NCBI GenBank assembly: GCA_015501585.1
Contig: JADNRY010000006.1
Coordinates: 901,072-965,071, forward strand
DNA length: 64,000 bases
Direction of reading: 5' to 3'
DNA from: Rhodocollybia butyracea
Taxonomy: Eukaryota; Basidiomycota; Agaricomycetes; Agaricales; Omphalotaceae
A program made the translations under genes and the position numbers. Under the pieces are notes generated by a model. That model ran no database searches. It saw only the letters and a list, made by a program, of their open reading frames with translations, and was not told the origin of the DNA. Positions within the stretch are counted from its first letter, which is position 1. Each line of letters begins with the position of its first letter. Shown one piece after another: positions 19,967 to 31,019 of the stretch.

Positions 19967-22786
19967 TTATTCTATTCGTGTGTCCTGCCCTAATTTACCT
20001 CTGCGTCTCCTGAGATTTTCGTGTCTTATCTGCCCACGAGGCACTCGGCCCAAAGGAAGACCCTTTCGTTTCTCAACTGGTAGCGCAAACGGAGTTTGGT
20101 ACGAATCATCGACAGGGTACGCCCAACGACCCCTACGCAACGGTAGCGGCTTTGTATAGCTGTGCCGAGGCGACAGCTGACTCTGGGTCCCAACTAACAG
20201 ATATTGCACCCCAAGTGGAAGCGGGTATCCGGCCTTGATCATGTCCTCCGCCACTACAATAAGGTCCGAGTTGTTCTTGGTGACACTTTGTCCGGAATTC
20301 CTGTAAATCCAGTTCGCAAATCGAATATGCTGCCGCCAGTGGGAAGGCGCAGACCGAGCGCGGCGTGGACGGTCCCAGCGTCTGGATACGATACGCAACA
20401 TAGCGTTGAAAAACCTCTCGTCTGGCGCAGGAAGCTCGATACCATTCCAAGCATTCTCAACCGTGGCTTCTCTTTCCTTGTCGCCATCGGTGTGTTCATT
20501 AACAAACGCTTTCAACGCGTGGTACACTTCATGAGCGCCACGAAGCATGCTGCGATAGACAGAGACTCCAGATACGCGCGCGGTAGCAGAGCGAAGTAGG
20601 CGAGAATGCTCAGACTTGTCGTTTTGTTGCAAGATATAATGAGCCCAACCAACGACGTAGCGTTTTGAGCGAGGTTGCCAATCAGCCGAGGTAGCAGGAA
20701 CCGGCGGTCTATGAGAAAATTTACGCGCCTCGCTGCCATAACAAACGAGCATAAGCGTATAGGCATGAACAGGCAGGCACCATGGCTTTACGCGGTTCTC
20801 ATTGAATGCAGTGAGCCAACTGGCACGCTCAGCCTCTTTGGCCAGATGCCATACGCGTTCAGCAAGACCTGTACGTCCTGCCTTCACCACAGCGTTAAGG
20901 ACGTTTACGAAAAAGTGCGGACCATATATGACAACGCGACGTAAACATTCCTCGCGGGATTGTCGCCGGAGAAGTTTAACGTCCTCAGGATCTAGATCTC
21001 CCCAGGAAGGATGATCAACGATAGCTAATTCAGGAAGGAGTTGGAATAGGATGGAAGGTACGACTTGTGGCCTACCGGTGGAGACGAGGTAGGATATATA
21101 GGAAGAGAGAGTGTAGCTGTCGGCGTGGATTCTTTTGGATTGGGGAATAGATAGTTCGTGCGATTCCGAGGCGAGACGTCTGAGGGACTTGGAGAAGCGG
21201 CCATTGGAGAACCACTTGGTTGTGTCGAAATTGGTCGGAGATGATGATGGTGAAGAAACTGCGTGAATCGTACCCAGTCCACGTTCATTCAGAGATTGGA
21301 ACTTTTGGAGAACAGTCTCTGCTATAATGGGAGAGCGGAGAATACGGCCCGCAGACAGTAAAATATTGAAAGTGCCCACATTCGGGGCAGGTCGACGGAA
21401 GCCACTATGCTTCCAAAATGGATCTTGCATGTACTGCAAGACGTTTTCGGCAAGCTGTGGTGAAAGACGGTGACGAAGAGCGTAGTATAGGAGAGAATTG
21501 CAGGCAGGTAGATCCAGTGGTCTAGAATTATACAGAGTCGGTTCCCAGCGCGCGATTGATTTTAGTTTGCGAGGTTCTGGGCGGTGTCGTGGAGGTTTCC
21601 TGATCAGGCGATGCAAGACGAGGTGAAAGTAATCATATGCATTGACCTGAACAGGCTGGTTGTCGGTCCGTATGATCCAAACTACATTGTCGCACTTGGG
21701 ACAGCGATAGAGTAAACGTATGAGCGATGACAAATGGGGATAGGGTATCTGGCGAATATCTAGCATATACGCAAGGTTTGCCAAAGCTTGTAGTGCGGCA
21801 TGGAATGGTATCTTATGTGCCTCGTCTGTATCCTTGGACAGCACTTCAGCAATACACGCTATGATCTCTTTCAAGATGTCAAACGAGGGATAAGGGGATG
21901 ACCTGCGCAGGAAGCGGTAATGATCTACAGTCTGCAATTCTAGCTCGAGATTCTCCTTCAACTCGGGAGAAGTGAGCTGACGAGCGATAGCATCTCTGAC
22001 AGCGCAATCTTTGAGAATTGCAGTGAAAAGAAGACATGCAGCGATTAGTTCGCCGTGAAAGAGCAGTGAGCCTATCAAAGCCCGATACATACGCTCCGTG
22101 CGAGCTTGATTCTTTTGGTTGCGTGCGCACATGAATAAGTCGAATGCGGCACGACTACCTTTCCCTCCGACCAAAGAAGGATTTAGGGAAAGTACACTGC
22201 GTTGGAACAGAAGGTTTTTCAGATAGATGAAAAACTCGGGTCCTGCTGACCGTGGAGTGCTTCCGTCTGAGGTGACCAAAACCTCGAGGATTGATTCAAA
22301 AGTTCTGGTACGAATAGGAACCCCGTTGTCAAGCATTATCTTGGCGACTACGTGAGCCCTGCGGTAAAGCCCGAGTCGAAGTAGACCGTGGATGAGAGCA
22401 TGTCCAGTAAGCCTCTGAGAGACTGGCTGAGGAAATTCTATTCCGTTGGCGCGAAAATGTTTAGAAGGAGAACTGTGTAGAAGTGGCTTGTTGGAAAGTC
22501 GGGCAGATTCGACAATAATGTGGGCAGTCTGTAAATCCTGGGCCTGGATGGCCATACGAACTGAATGCCATACTGTACGTGAAAGCTGGGCAGAGGTCAA
22601 GTTGCCGATGCGAGGCACCTCGGGGACGTGTGTATCGACAGCGAAATTTGCGGCAGATCTCGAAAACGCGAAAGTTGATAATTTTTTTGCGTAAAAGCCA
22701 TGGTTCTGAGCCAATGAGGGCTTGAGTATCTGCTGGTTGAACTTGTGGGAAATACAGCTAGCCTTCGGGAACCAATTGCATCGCAT
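19967..22786 (-). CDS. Large PPR-like protein, probably mitochondrial
   Basis: About 939 residues in one exon, unusual beside intron-rich neighbours. The start is taken at ATG 22786 (MRCNWFPKASCISHKF); an upstream exon joined through a GTATGT donor near 22853 is possible. The N-terminal 50 residues are basic with few acids, fitting mitochondrial import. Helical hairpin repeats of about 35 residues resemble PPR units: GHALIHGLLRLGLYRRAHVV, NVGTFNILLSAGRILRSPII, and FFVNVLNAVVKAGRTGLAER. A CPKC pair (YRCPKCDNVV) is also present. Fungal PPR proteins bind mitochondrial mRNAs to aid stability, processing or translation. The RNA target cannot be read. It is divergent from UBP14 (207 bp between starts). 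Confidence 0.75.
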   Translation of the reverse strand: MRCNWFPKASCISHKFNQQILKPSLAQNHGFYAKKLSTFAFSRSAANFAVDTHVPEVPRIGNLTSAQLSRTVWHSVRMAIQAQDLQTAHIIVESARLSNKPLLHSSPSKHFRANGIEFPQPVSQRLTGHALIHGLLRLGLYRRAHVVAKIMLDNGVPIRTRTFESILEVLVTSDGSTPRSAGPEFFIYLKNLLFQRSVLSLNPSLVGGKGSRAAFDLFMCARNQKNQARTERMYRALIGSLLFHGELIAACLLFTAILKDCAVRDAIARQLTSPELKENLELELQTVDHYRFLRRSSPYPSFDILKEIIACIAEVLSKDTDEAHKIPFHAALQALANLAYMLDIRQIPYPHLSSLIRLLYRCPKCDNVVWIIRTDNQPVQVNAYDYFHLVLHRLIRKPPRHRPEPRKLKSIARWEPTLYNSRPLDLPACNSLLYYALRHRLSPQLAENVLQYMQDPFWKHSGFRRPAPNVGTFNILLSAGRILRSPIIAETVLQKFQSLNERGLGTIHAVSSPSSSPTNFDTTKWFSNGRFSKSLRRLASESHELSIPQSKRIHADSYTLSSYISYLVSTGRPQVVPSILFQLLPELAIVDHPSWGDLDPEDVKLLRRQSREECLRRVVIYGPHFFVNVLNAVVKAGRTGLAERVWHLAKEAERASWLTAFNENRVKPWCLPVHAYTLMLVCYGSEARKFSHRPPVPATSADWQPRSKRYVVGWAHYILQQNDKSEHSRLLRSATARVSGVSVYRSMLRGAHEVYHALKAFVNEHTDGDKEREATVENAWNGIELPAPDERFFNAMLRIVSRRWDRPRRARSAPSHWRQHIRFANWIYRNSGQSVTKNNSDLIVVAEDMIKAGYPLPLGVQYLLVGTQSQLSPRHSYTKPLPLRRGRWAYPVDDSYQTPFALPVEKRKGLPLGRVPRGQIRHENLRRRRGKLGQDTRIE

Positions 22787-22993
22787 GTAGGTCGCATAAC
22801 TGGACAAGATTGAGGAGAATAGAATACGTCTAGAGAAAAAACATACCAGCTATGGCCGACCAGGAGGAGACGATGAAAAGTGGTCGACGTTGGCAAGTTT
22901 GTCCGGCCTAGGCCGAGATATTTCGGTCCGGCGTTGCTTCTACGCGTACCGCGTTTTATTATTCTAATTTCTTTGTCTTAGACTTGAACTAGA
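22787..22993. promoter_or_regulatory. Shared upstream region of PPR-like gene and UBP14
   Basis: 207 bp between divergent start codons. It includes a possible 5' UTR intron or upstream exon of the PPR gene (donor GTATGT near 22849, acceptor near 22799). No TATA box was recognised. Confidence 0.4.
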
Positions 22994-25739
22994 ATGACCT
23001 GCTCTCATATTGATCAGCTTATTCGTCTCCAGCCGCCGAAATTATCTCACTCTGTTCATCGCGAAGAGTGTACACAGTGTTTTGACGATCAAGCAAGTTT
23101 TGACACCAAATGTTTAGATCCCAATTGATTTTTCTTCCAGGACTTTCCCCAAGGAATCGATGTTTGCCTCATATGCTTCAACGGCGGTTGTCTATCTGAT
23201 GAACGACACCATGCATTAACTCACTATCAGAAATCTGGACATCAGTTCACAGTCAATGTGAAGAGAAAGCCAAAGCCTAGTGTTAACAAACGAGCAGATG
23301 AAGAGCCGCCTCTGAAAATGACGAAGTTGGCCATCGTCGAAGAGCACGAAGAAGACAAATACGAGCTTTCTACAGCCGTAAAATGTTGGAAATGCAAAGT
23401 AGAGATTGAAAAAGATGGCGTATATGAACCAAAGGTATTTTCAATCTCGACATATCTCAACAACTTCTAACTACGATCTACCCAGATCAACTCTCTCGTT
23501 TCCTCTGTTATTCATTCCATGTCATCTGCACGCCAGTCCGAAATCAAGGCATGGGAGGAAGAGTTCTTTCCCTGTGAGCACACTTTGGCACTCCAGCCAG
23601 CTTCTACTGGGCCTATACAACCATCCGGACTCGCTCAATGCTCAACCTGTGATCTAAAACAAAACCTATGGCTTTGCCTTACATGTGGCTCTCTCGGCTG
23701 CGGTCGAGCGCAATACGGGGGTATAGGTGGTAACGGCCACGGTTTGGCCCACTACGAACAAACTTCGCACCCCGTCAGCGTGAAGTTGGGTACTATCACG
23801 CCCGAAGGCTCCGCCGATATCTACTGCTACGCCTGCAATGACGCGAGGCTGGATCCCGAACTCGCTTCTCATCTAGCCATGTTTGGAATCAATGTGGCCA
23901 CACAGGAAAAGACGGAGAAAAGCATGACCGAGCTTCAGATCGAACATAATCTCAAATATGACTTTAGCTTGTTATCTGAGGATGGGAAAGCTCTCCAGCC
24001 TGTCTTTGGGCCTGGCTTGACGGGTTTGAAAAATTTGGGTAATAGTTGTTATATGGCATCTGTTCTTCAAACGGTTTTTGCTCTTCCCGCCTTCCAAAAC
24101 AGATACCTTGGCGCAAAGGAGCATGCAGAGACTTGTCCAGAACCACTTCCCTCGGATTGTGTCGAGTGTCAAATGCACAAGATCGCAGAAGGGCTACTAA
24201 GTGGGCGGTATGCAAAGCCTGCAAACTACTCTCAAGACGTTACCGACAGTGGCAACGCTGTGGTATTCCAGGATGGTCTGAAACCAAGTGGCTTCAAATC
24301 TCTTATTGGTAAAGGCCACGAAGAGTTTTCGACGATGAGACAACAGGACTCTGAAGAGTTCTTTGGACATCTGGTCAATGTGCTGAGGAGAGATGGAAAA
24401 AAGTTCAAGGATCGAGGTGAACGAGGTTGGTTACGGAGTACTGATACTATGATCTTGTTGAGCTCATCCTTGTTATTCCCAGACCCGACCCAAATATTTG
24501 CATATGCAACTGAACAGCGTCTCCAATGTACCCAGTGCAAACAGGTCCGATATAGGATTGACTTTACAGACGTTTTGAGTATCACAGTCCCTGCATTGGA
24601 AAAGGGCAAAGACGTCGATGGCAAGACACAGTATGAAAACGTGCAACTGACCAGTTGTATCGACGCCTTGTTTGCTCCGGAAGCTTTGGATTATAGCTGC
24701 CCGTCGTGCGATAAAAGAGTAAATGCGCTAAAGTAGGCGCTATCCTCTGCGTGTATTAGTCGTGACTGATGATTATAAAATCAGACAAGCCTCCTTTGCC
24801 TCGTTTCCCTCTGTCCTAGTCGTCCACGCGAAAAAGTTCCAGTTGGTCAATTGGGTTCCGGCAAAACTTGGTGAATAACTTCCTGTCATCGAGTATTGTT
24901 ATGTTCTTACCTGCTGTTTAGATATCCCTCTACTTGTCCCTCAGGATGACATACTCGAGTTCGGAAAAAGTTATCTCGGAAGAGGGTTAAAGAAGGGTGA
25001 AAAGGAACTACCTGAGGATAAAGGCAGTGGTGATTAAACGTTCCTCTGAGTCGTCGTCTGATAATGTTTTGATAACACTTTCTATAGTGCAAGCAAGCGA
25101 ACCTCAGTTGAACGAAACCGCTCTTGCTCAGCTTCAAACCATGGGTTTCCCCCTCATTCGATGTCAGAAGGCCCTCTTGGCTACAGGTAACGGGGATGCT
25201 GAAGCAGCGATGGAGTGGCTTTTCGGACATATGGATGACTCTGGTAAGTAGTGCTATTGGTGTAGTCCATTCGATCTTCACCTGACCTCCATTTATCAGA
25301 TATCGACGCCCCTCTTCAACCCATTTCGTCTTCATCCGCCCCAGAACCTTCTACTGATCAGATCAACATGCTCGGTGATATGGGCTTCACCTCTAATCAA
25401 GCGAAGAAAGCTCTACGCGAGACGGGTGGCGATATGGAAAGAGCTGTAGAGTGGCTATTTAGTCATCCTGATGACTTGGGTGATTCTGATTCTAGCGCGA
25501 CAACTGTGAAAAGTACGGCGAAAGAGATTCCTGGTACCAAGGATTTGCCTGCTCGTTACCGCCTTAAAGCGTTCATCTCTCATAAAGGACCGTCATTGCA
25601 TTCGGGACATTACGTGGCGCATATCCGGATAGGAGAAGATTGGGTGCTGTTTAATGATGAAAAGGTCGTAAAGGCGGATTGTGAGAGTGTGAAGGAGCTG
25701 AAAAAATTGGCGTATTTGTATGTTTTTGAGAAGATTTAG
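22994..25739 (+). CDS. UBP14: Ubiquitin-specific protease UBP14 / USP5 (isopeptidase T)
   Basis: Disassembles free polyubiquitin chains in cytosol and nucleus. Domain order: a variant N-terminal zinc finger (ECTQCFDDQ | DFPQGIDVCLICFNGGC), a canonical ZnF-UBP (CEHTLALQP...CSTCDLKQNLWLCLTCGSLGCG...GHGLAHYEQTSHPV), the catalytic Cys box GLKNLGNSCYMASVLQ, QQDSEEFFGHL, a Cys-rich finger (CTQCKQVRYR...CPSCDKRV), two UBA domains (QLQTMGFPLIRCQKALLATG and MLGDMGFTSNQAKKALRETG), and the His box KGPSLHSGHYVAHIR near the end. All catalytic boxes are intact. The first intron (23093-23140) begins GCAAGT and is a GC-AG intron; without it an in-frame TGA appears. Further short introns lie after WVPAKL and between the UBA domains. 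Stop at 25737-25739. Confidence 0.93.
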
Positions 25740-25860
25740 AAATCGCAAACTTGTACTTAGTAAGTACTTCGTGTTATTATAGATAGGAGCGATCAAAAAA
25801 TTCTAGGATCGAAAAAACAAAAGGAGGAACCCGAATCTGCTGCAAACAAGATGACGGTAA

Positions 25861-27225
25861 TCATACGTGTTTCTTATTGTGTACCTTTTGCTGCTGCTTC
25901 AAGTTCACGTCTGCCAGTTCCAAGGCAAAATTGGCTAAGTCCTCCTCTTCTGCCTGGTTCAACTGGCGTTCCTTGCGCCGCCACTGCTGCGTGAGCTTCG
26001 TAGAAAAGGTTTGTTTCTAGGGGGGGAGGAAAAGTAGACGAAGGTAAAGAAAGAGACTATAAAACTAATGCAGAGGTAACCATACCTTGAAATCTCTCGC
26101 TCCTTTAGCATTTGGATTCGCCGGTCCTTTCACTATCGGACAATCCACCACCCAATGCTTTTCACCGCATACTTTACATTCGCCTCGTGGCGGAAACTGC
26201 TTCCTCTGTATACAATCATGAATCCGATGCGGAAGACCACAGCATGGACAGAACCCTTGACGGAAAATGTTGGCTGCCATGAGCTCAGCGGAGGGATATG
26301 GGAGAGGTAGGGGTCGTATTGACATTGAATCGATGCCGTGTCCAGCTTCCAGGTACTCGTTCTTGAATATATGATCTACGAGCATTGCGAACCGAATGTC
26401 GCGTATTGTGAGTCCGGGGACGATAAGAGTTGTCGGAAATGCTGAAGAGCGCGAGGACAGGTTAGATAGGCGTCATTAAAGGTAACGAGCACTCACAAAC
26501 AGCCTCTCTGGCTGGTACTTGCGGTCTCAGCTTTAGGATTTCTTCAGGTATGTAAGCGTTACTGGTTTTGATGCGAATGAACACTGTTGTTTGCCGTGTC
26601 GTCTCTTCCGATGACTGTGAGGGGTCTGGTGATGTAGAAGATGATGATGGTTCCAGTCGACCTTTAAATGATGAAAGATGTAAGGAGAAATACTCTGAAT
26701 TGAAAACAGACAGAGCAATCTACAGGAAATTAGTTTGATAGAATGGCAATAGAAAAATCGCAAAATTTTACCCCTTCACTACGCATCACATCTGAAACTT
26801 TGGACACAAAGTGCACCCCATCTTCCTGAGTTTTTAATTCGTATTTTCCGTGATACGACCAGCCAGGCCCATATCTTCCTTGCTCGGTGCGATTTCCGTC
26901 GAAATTGGTACTGTTTGAGGTGGTAAAAGTCCAGGGCATATAGAAGCGCAAGGGTTTGAGATATTCGTCAATTTCCTGGAAGGAAAGCCAAGGTAATGGT
27001 CTTGAGGTATCCGGACGATGAGGCAGACCTGGAATTTTTGCATGAAGATCTGCAAACGAAAAGAACTGTTGGAAGCAGGAAACAGTGATGTAGGAAGCGA
27101 CACTGACCATGCTTCCATCTGGTTCTCGTATTTGCTGTTTGGACAATAAATAAAGTTGCCAAAAATCCAGTCAAAAACTCACCATACCTTGAGCTCCGAG
27201 TCCAGAGCCGACGTGTGGACTTCAT
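25861..27225 (-). CDS. Zinc-knuckle protein with pterin-dehydratase-like region, probably mitochondrial
   Basis: Exons joined by eye give an Arg-rich N-terminus without acids (MKSTRRLWTRSSRY) that looks like a mitochondrial presequence. It continues DLHAKIPGLPHRP, IDEYLKPLRFYMPW, YELKTQEDGVHFVSKVSDVM, then IRIKTSNAYIPEE and PGLTIRDIRFAMLVD. The order of these segments resembles pterin-4a-carbinolamine dehydratase (the F/AF-VSKV-helix and GLT..D..A motif), but the HHP catalytic motif is missing, so enzymatic activity is doubtful. The C-terminal third has two CXXC...HXXXC knuckles (CPCCGLPHRIHDC and CKVCGEKHWVVDC) and a Lys/Gln-rich tail. Stop TGA at 25861-25863. Coding is well supported by conserved segments and introns; the fold assignment is inference. 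It converges with UBP14 (121 bp between stops). Confidence 0.6.
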
Positions 27226-27348
27226 CTTTAAGTTAATTTTAAGGCGCCGGTAAAAGTAAGCGCCGAATAATCATGATCTCTCGACCAGTGACGTCATCAC
27301 ATCATCAGTCTCCCGATTTCCTTAAATATGCTCCGGTTGTGCTCCAGT

Positions 27349-29292
27349 ATGGGAGTCCCCCCCAAGCAACCAAGTATCAAAGCTAACTACTACTAACGTT
27401 TCTGAAATGGGTGCTCTATTTCATATGTTTGTTCTCTTTTTCTAGTCATTTCCCAGCAGTTTTACTTATCCAGTACAGCGACCAAGTTCCTATTGGACCT
27501 GTTTCTATTGCGCTCGCTCTCATCGCATCGATGGGAGGATTCATATTTGGCTACGACACCGGTCAAATTTCAGATATGCTCCTCATGCCCGACTTTCTCT
27601 TGCGTTTCGCAGACTGTTCTTCTGGTGCTACACTCGAAACAGCCTCCAATGAATGCGTCTTTACCAATGTACGATCTGGTTTGATTGTTGCTCTGCTGTC
27701 TATCGGTACACTTTCTGGTGCCCTCATCGGTGCTCCCGTGGCCGACTGGCTTGGCAGAAGAGTACGTTGTATGATATGTTCGACTATTCGTTCTGATTGA
27801 CGAGCCTTCAGTACGCGATGGTCACAGAGTGTGGAATTTTTATCGTTGGTGTTGTTGTACAAATCACGACGACGCATGTATGGCAACAACTGGCCCTAGG
27901 GCGGCTGATCAGCGGACTAGCAGTAGGAGCTCTTTCAGTTGCTGTGCCAATGTACCAAGCAGAGACTGCGCCAGCACAAATTCGAGGATCTTTGACTGCG
28001 ACGTACCAATTGTTCATCACTTTCGGTATCCTCGTCGCTTGTAAGTTTTCTGCTTCCTCCTTTGGAAATGAGAGCTAAAGTATCATTCCTAGACTGCATT
28101 TCTATCGGTACTCGGCAACTTGATGGTCCTTCCTCATGGCGGACAGTCGTTGGCATTGGCATTGTGTGGCCTGTCATCCTGTCCACCGGTATCTTGTTCA
28201 TGCCTGAATCCCCACGTTGGCTTGTCTTCCATAGTATGCTGCATTCAATCAGGCCGATGGTTTATTAACCTCTATTCTACAGACCGAAATGACCGGGCTC
28301 TTCACTCTATCGCTCGAGTGCACGGCATATCGTATAAAGAGGCTCAGGATCATCCTCTGCCCAACAGACTACTTGCCGAAATTCAGAGTCATGTCGACGT
28401 CGAGCGTCAGTTTGCTGCTCAAACTGGATGGATCGACTGCTTTCGACCGAAGAACAAGGTTTTATACCGAACTCTCCTGGGCATGTCCCTTCAGGCTCTT
28501 CAACAATTGACAGGAGCGAATTATTTCTTCTATTTCGGTGCTACAGTATTCAAGTCGGTCGGAATCAACGATAGCTTTATCACGCAGATTATCCTTGGTG
28601 CTGTCAACTTTATTTGCACTTTTGGAGGCATCTACGTCATGGAGAAAGTTAGTATTTGACTCTCTCTTGGTACACTGCAGAGATTTATGCCTTGTATGTA
28701 GTTTGGTAGGCGCAAGCCTCTCATCATTGGTGGTATATGGCAAAGCATATGGTTATTCGTGTTTGCCGCTGCAGGAACTGCAAAAATACCTCAAGACAAT
28801 CCGGGGATTGGAAAGCTTATGATCGTTTCAGCATGCTTTTTTATCCTTGGATACGCTATGACCTGGGCCCCGTAAGTCCTCGATAGAAAAACATTTGATT
28901 ACTTCATACTCATAGCTTGCATCAGTGGGATTTGGATTCTCATTGGAGAGACCTTTCCGACCCGGACACGAGCAAAGCAAGCTTCTCTCGCAACAGCTAG
29001 TAACTGGTGTTGGAATTTTCTACTCGCGTTCTTCACCCCCTTCATCATCAATGCCATCGCGTTCCGCTATGGATTTGTGTTTGCGTCATGTAACCTTCTT
29101 GGAGCCGTGGTGGTTTACTTCTTCCTATATGAGTCGTCGAATCTATCGCTTGAGGCTGTGGACATTATGTACAACGACCCTGCCTGCAAGCCGTGGACGT
29201 CGTCTTCATGGGTTCCAGCTGGTTACTTGAATAGGAGGGGGCTGGAAGAAGAAAAGAGACAGACGCAAAATGATTTCGCAGTGATTGACTAG
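27349..29292 (+). CDS. Sugar transporter of the major facilitator superfamily (HXT-like)
   Basis: Twelve-helix sugar porter. Motifs in order: GGFIFGYDTGQISDML (helix 1), GAPVADWLGRRYAM (loop 2-3), GRLISGLAVGALSVAVPMYQAE, PAQIRGSLTATYQLFITFGI, PESPRWLV (loop 6-7), QALQQLTGANYFFYFG (helix 7, sugar-binding QQ..G.N), EKFGRRKPLIIGG, and GETFPTRTRAKQASLATASNW. It ends with a short polar tail, stop at 29290-29292. This is the hexose importer pattern at the plasma membrane; the exact sugar is unknown. The start is uncertain: ATG 27349 (MGVPPKQP) with an intron containing a TACTAAC branch site up to about 27453 or 27467 is my choice. About eight short introns. The coding body is certain. Confidence 0.88.
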
Positions 29293-29517
29293 AAGGTGCA
29301 AGTGAAAGCTGAAACGAAGACTAGCGTCAGATTCGAAGCTGATGAAAAGACGCGAACTCAGAAAAAACATCTACCTGGCCTTTTTATGTAAATTTAAATT
29401 TTCGAAGTGTATGAACGTAGGAGGTACAAATTGTCATTATGTAATTACAATAAATAATTATACTATAAGTTGTTATGGTACGTGAGTGGTCAGTGTTTTT
29501 TTTCACCTCAGCCTCAG

Positions 29518-30913
29518 ATGTCGTGGCCTATCATTGTGGTTACTGGTGCTAATAGGCAATTAACTTTATTCCAGCAATAATGTCTTGAGGCTGACACGTT
29601 AACAGTGGAGTTGGCTTTGGAATTTGCCAACGATTACTCTGCCAGTTGTCTGAAAGGACACCTTCGGACACACTCATAAAACCCTTGGAATTACCTGGAA
29701 ATAGCTATAATGAAATTCATAAAGCAGACCAGTTTGAACTTCCCTGCGAAGGAATCACATTGATCATGGCGTGTCGAAGCATTCAGCGAGCAGAGATCGC
29801 GCGTACAAAGCTTCTTCAGATACTTGACAAACATATTGAAATGCTACGGAATGCCCCAAATTACGACGGGCATGCAGCGTCTTTTCGTAGGAACGTGAAG
29901 ATTGCTATACATTCGATAGACCTGTCTTCACTCAAGTCGATTCCCAAGTTTGTACAGGAGCTGCAGAACAGGCGAGTGTCAACATTGCCTTTCGTCCATT
30001 TACTGACGCGCCTTTAGGTATCCGTATATATCGCATCTGATTTGCAATGCAGGTATTGCACCGTTCAATGGAATGAACTGGCCGGCTTGCTTCTACCAGC
30101 TTTTCACCAGCCCCATGTCAGCTCTCACTACGCCGAGATTTTACACGCAATCTTGGGGCGAACTTAGTCAAGATGGATACGGCTTTGTATGGCAGTGTAA
30201 TGTCTTTGGCCATTACACCCTTGTACGTCCATTTACTGGTATGTTCTGGTGTATGTGCTAACACGGAAGCAGTATAAGGATCTGCATCCTCTTCTTGCAT
30301 CCCCAAAATACCCTTACCACTCACGCGTCATCTGGACGTCGTCTTTGGAATCGAAGAGAACGTATGATCCCGAGGATTGGCAGCTCAAAAAAAACCCACG
30401 ACCCATATGGCTCGTCTAAGTACCAAACAGAGCTTATTTCGATGGAATTGGAACAACGAGCACTCAATAATTCCAACGGCTCAAAGCGCGTGAGGCATTT
30501 TACTGCCCACCCAGGCGTAACTCATACAAATATCGACATGAACCTTATTGCACCTGCTCTTCATTACCTCAAACATCTGGCATTCTATTTGGTAGAGAAT
30601 CACGTTTGAGCGGTAGATGTTTTTCTCATAATTCATTTCCATGTAGGCGCGATGGATTGGTTCACCTAATCATCCCATAACCCTCGATAAAGGTGCAGTG
30701 TCCGTTGTGTGGCTTTGTATTGTCTCTTTGTCTTCTCTGGCCGTATTTTCTTCCAATGGAAACGCATTAAAATTTGCTGCGCAGACGGACTGGCTGGGCA
30801 ACCCTCGTGTGGGAATAGCAGAGGTTGAGGGTGAACAGCATTTGGATGAGGCGAAAATAATGGTGGATAATTTTGAAAAACTGTATCATGAAATCCAAGA
30901 GTCTCGTAGTTAA
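29518..30913 (+). CDS. ERG27: 3-keto sterol reductase ERG27, with a +1 frameshift in an A8 run
   Basis: NADPH-dependent short-chain dehydrogenase that reduces the 3-keto group during C-4 demethylation in ergosterol synthesis (ER and lipid droplets, with Erg25/26/28). The first exon gives MSWPIIVVTGAN; joining to SGVGFGICQRLL restores the Rossmann TGxxxGxG motif and uses a GC donor (AG|GCAATT). Then EGITLIMACRS, LICNAGIAPFNGMNWP, VFGHYTL, VIWTSSLESK. After DWQLK the frame runs into TAA at 30417. The downstream half (DPYGSSKYQTELIS with catalytic Y and K, HPGVTHTNI, DWLGNPRVGIAEVEG) is in the next frame. One extra A in the A8 tract at 30387-30394 explains this. It is either a base-calling error or a real break. 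The stop of the downstream frame is at 30911-30913. Confidence 0.87.
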
Positions 30914-31019
30914 ACTAACGAAGCGACGTTTCTCTGGATGCGTGGGCTCGTCGTGACATGACTCCTAGATCTATTACATATATGTATGCTCGCGCGCTTA
31001 TTTGTAGTCGGCCTTCACT

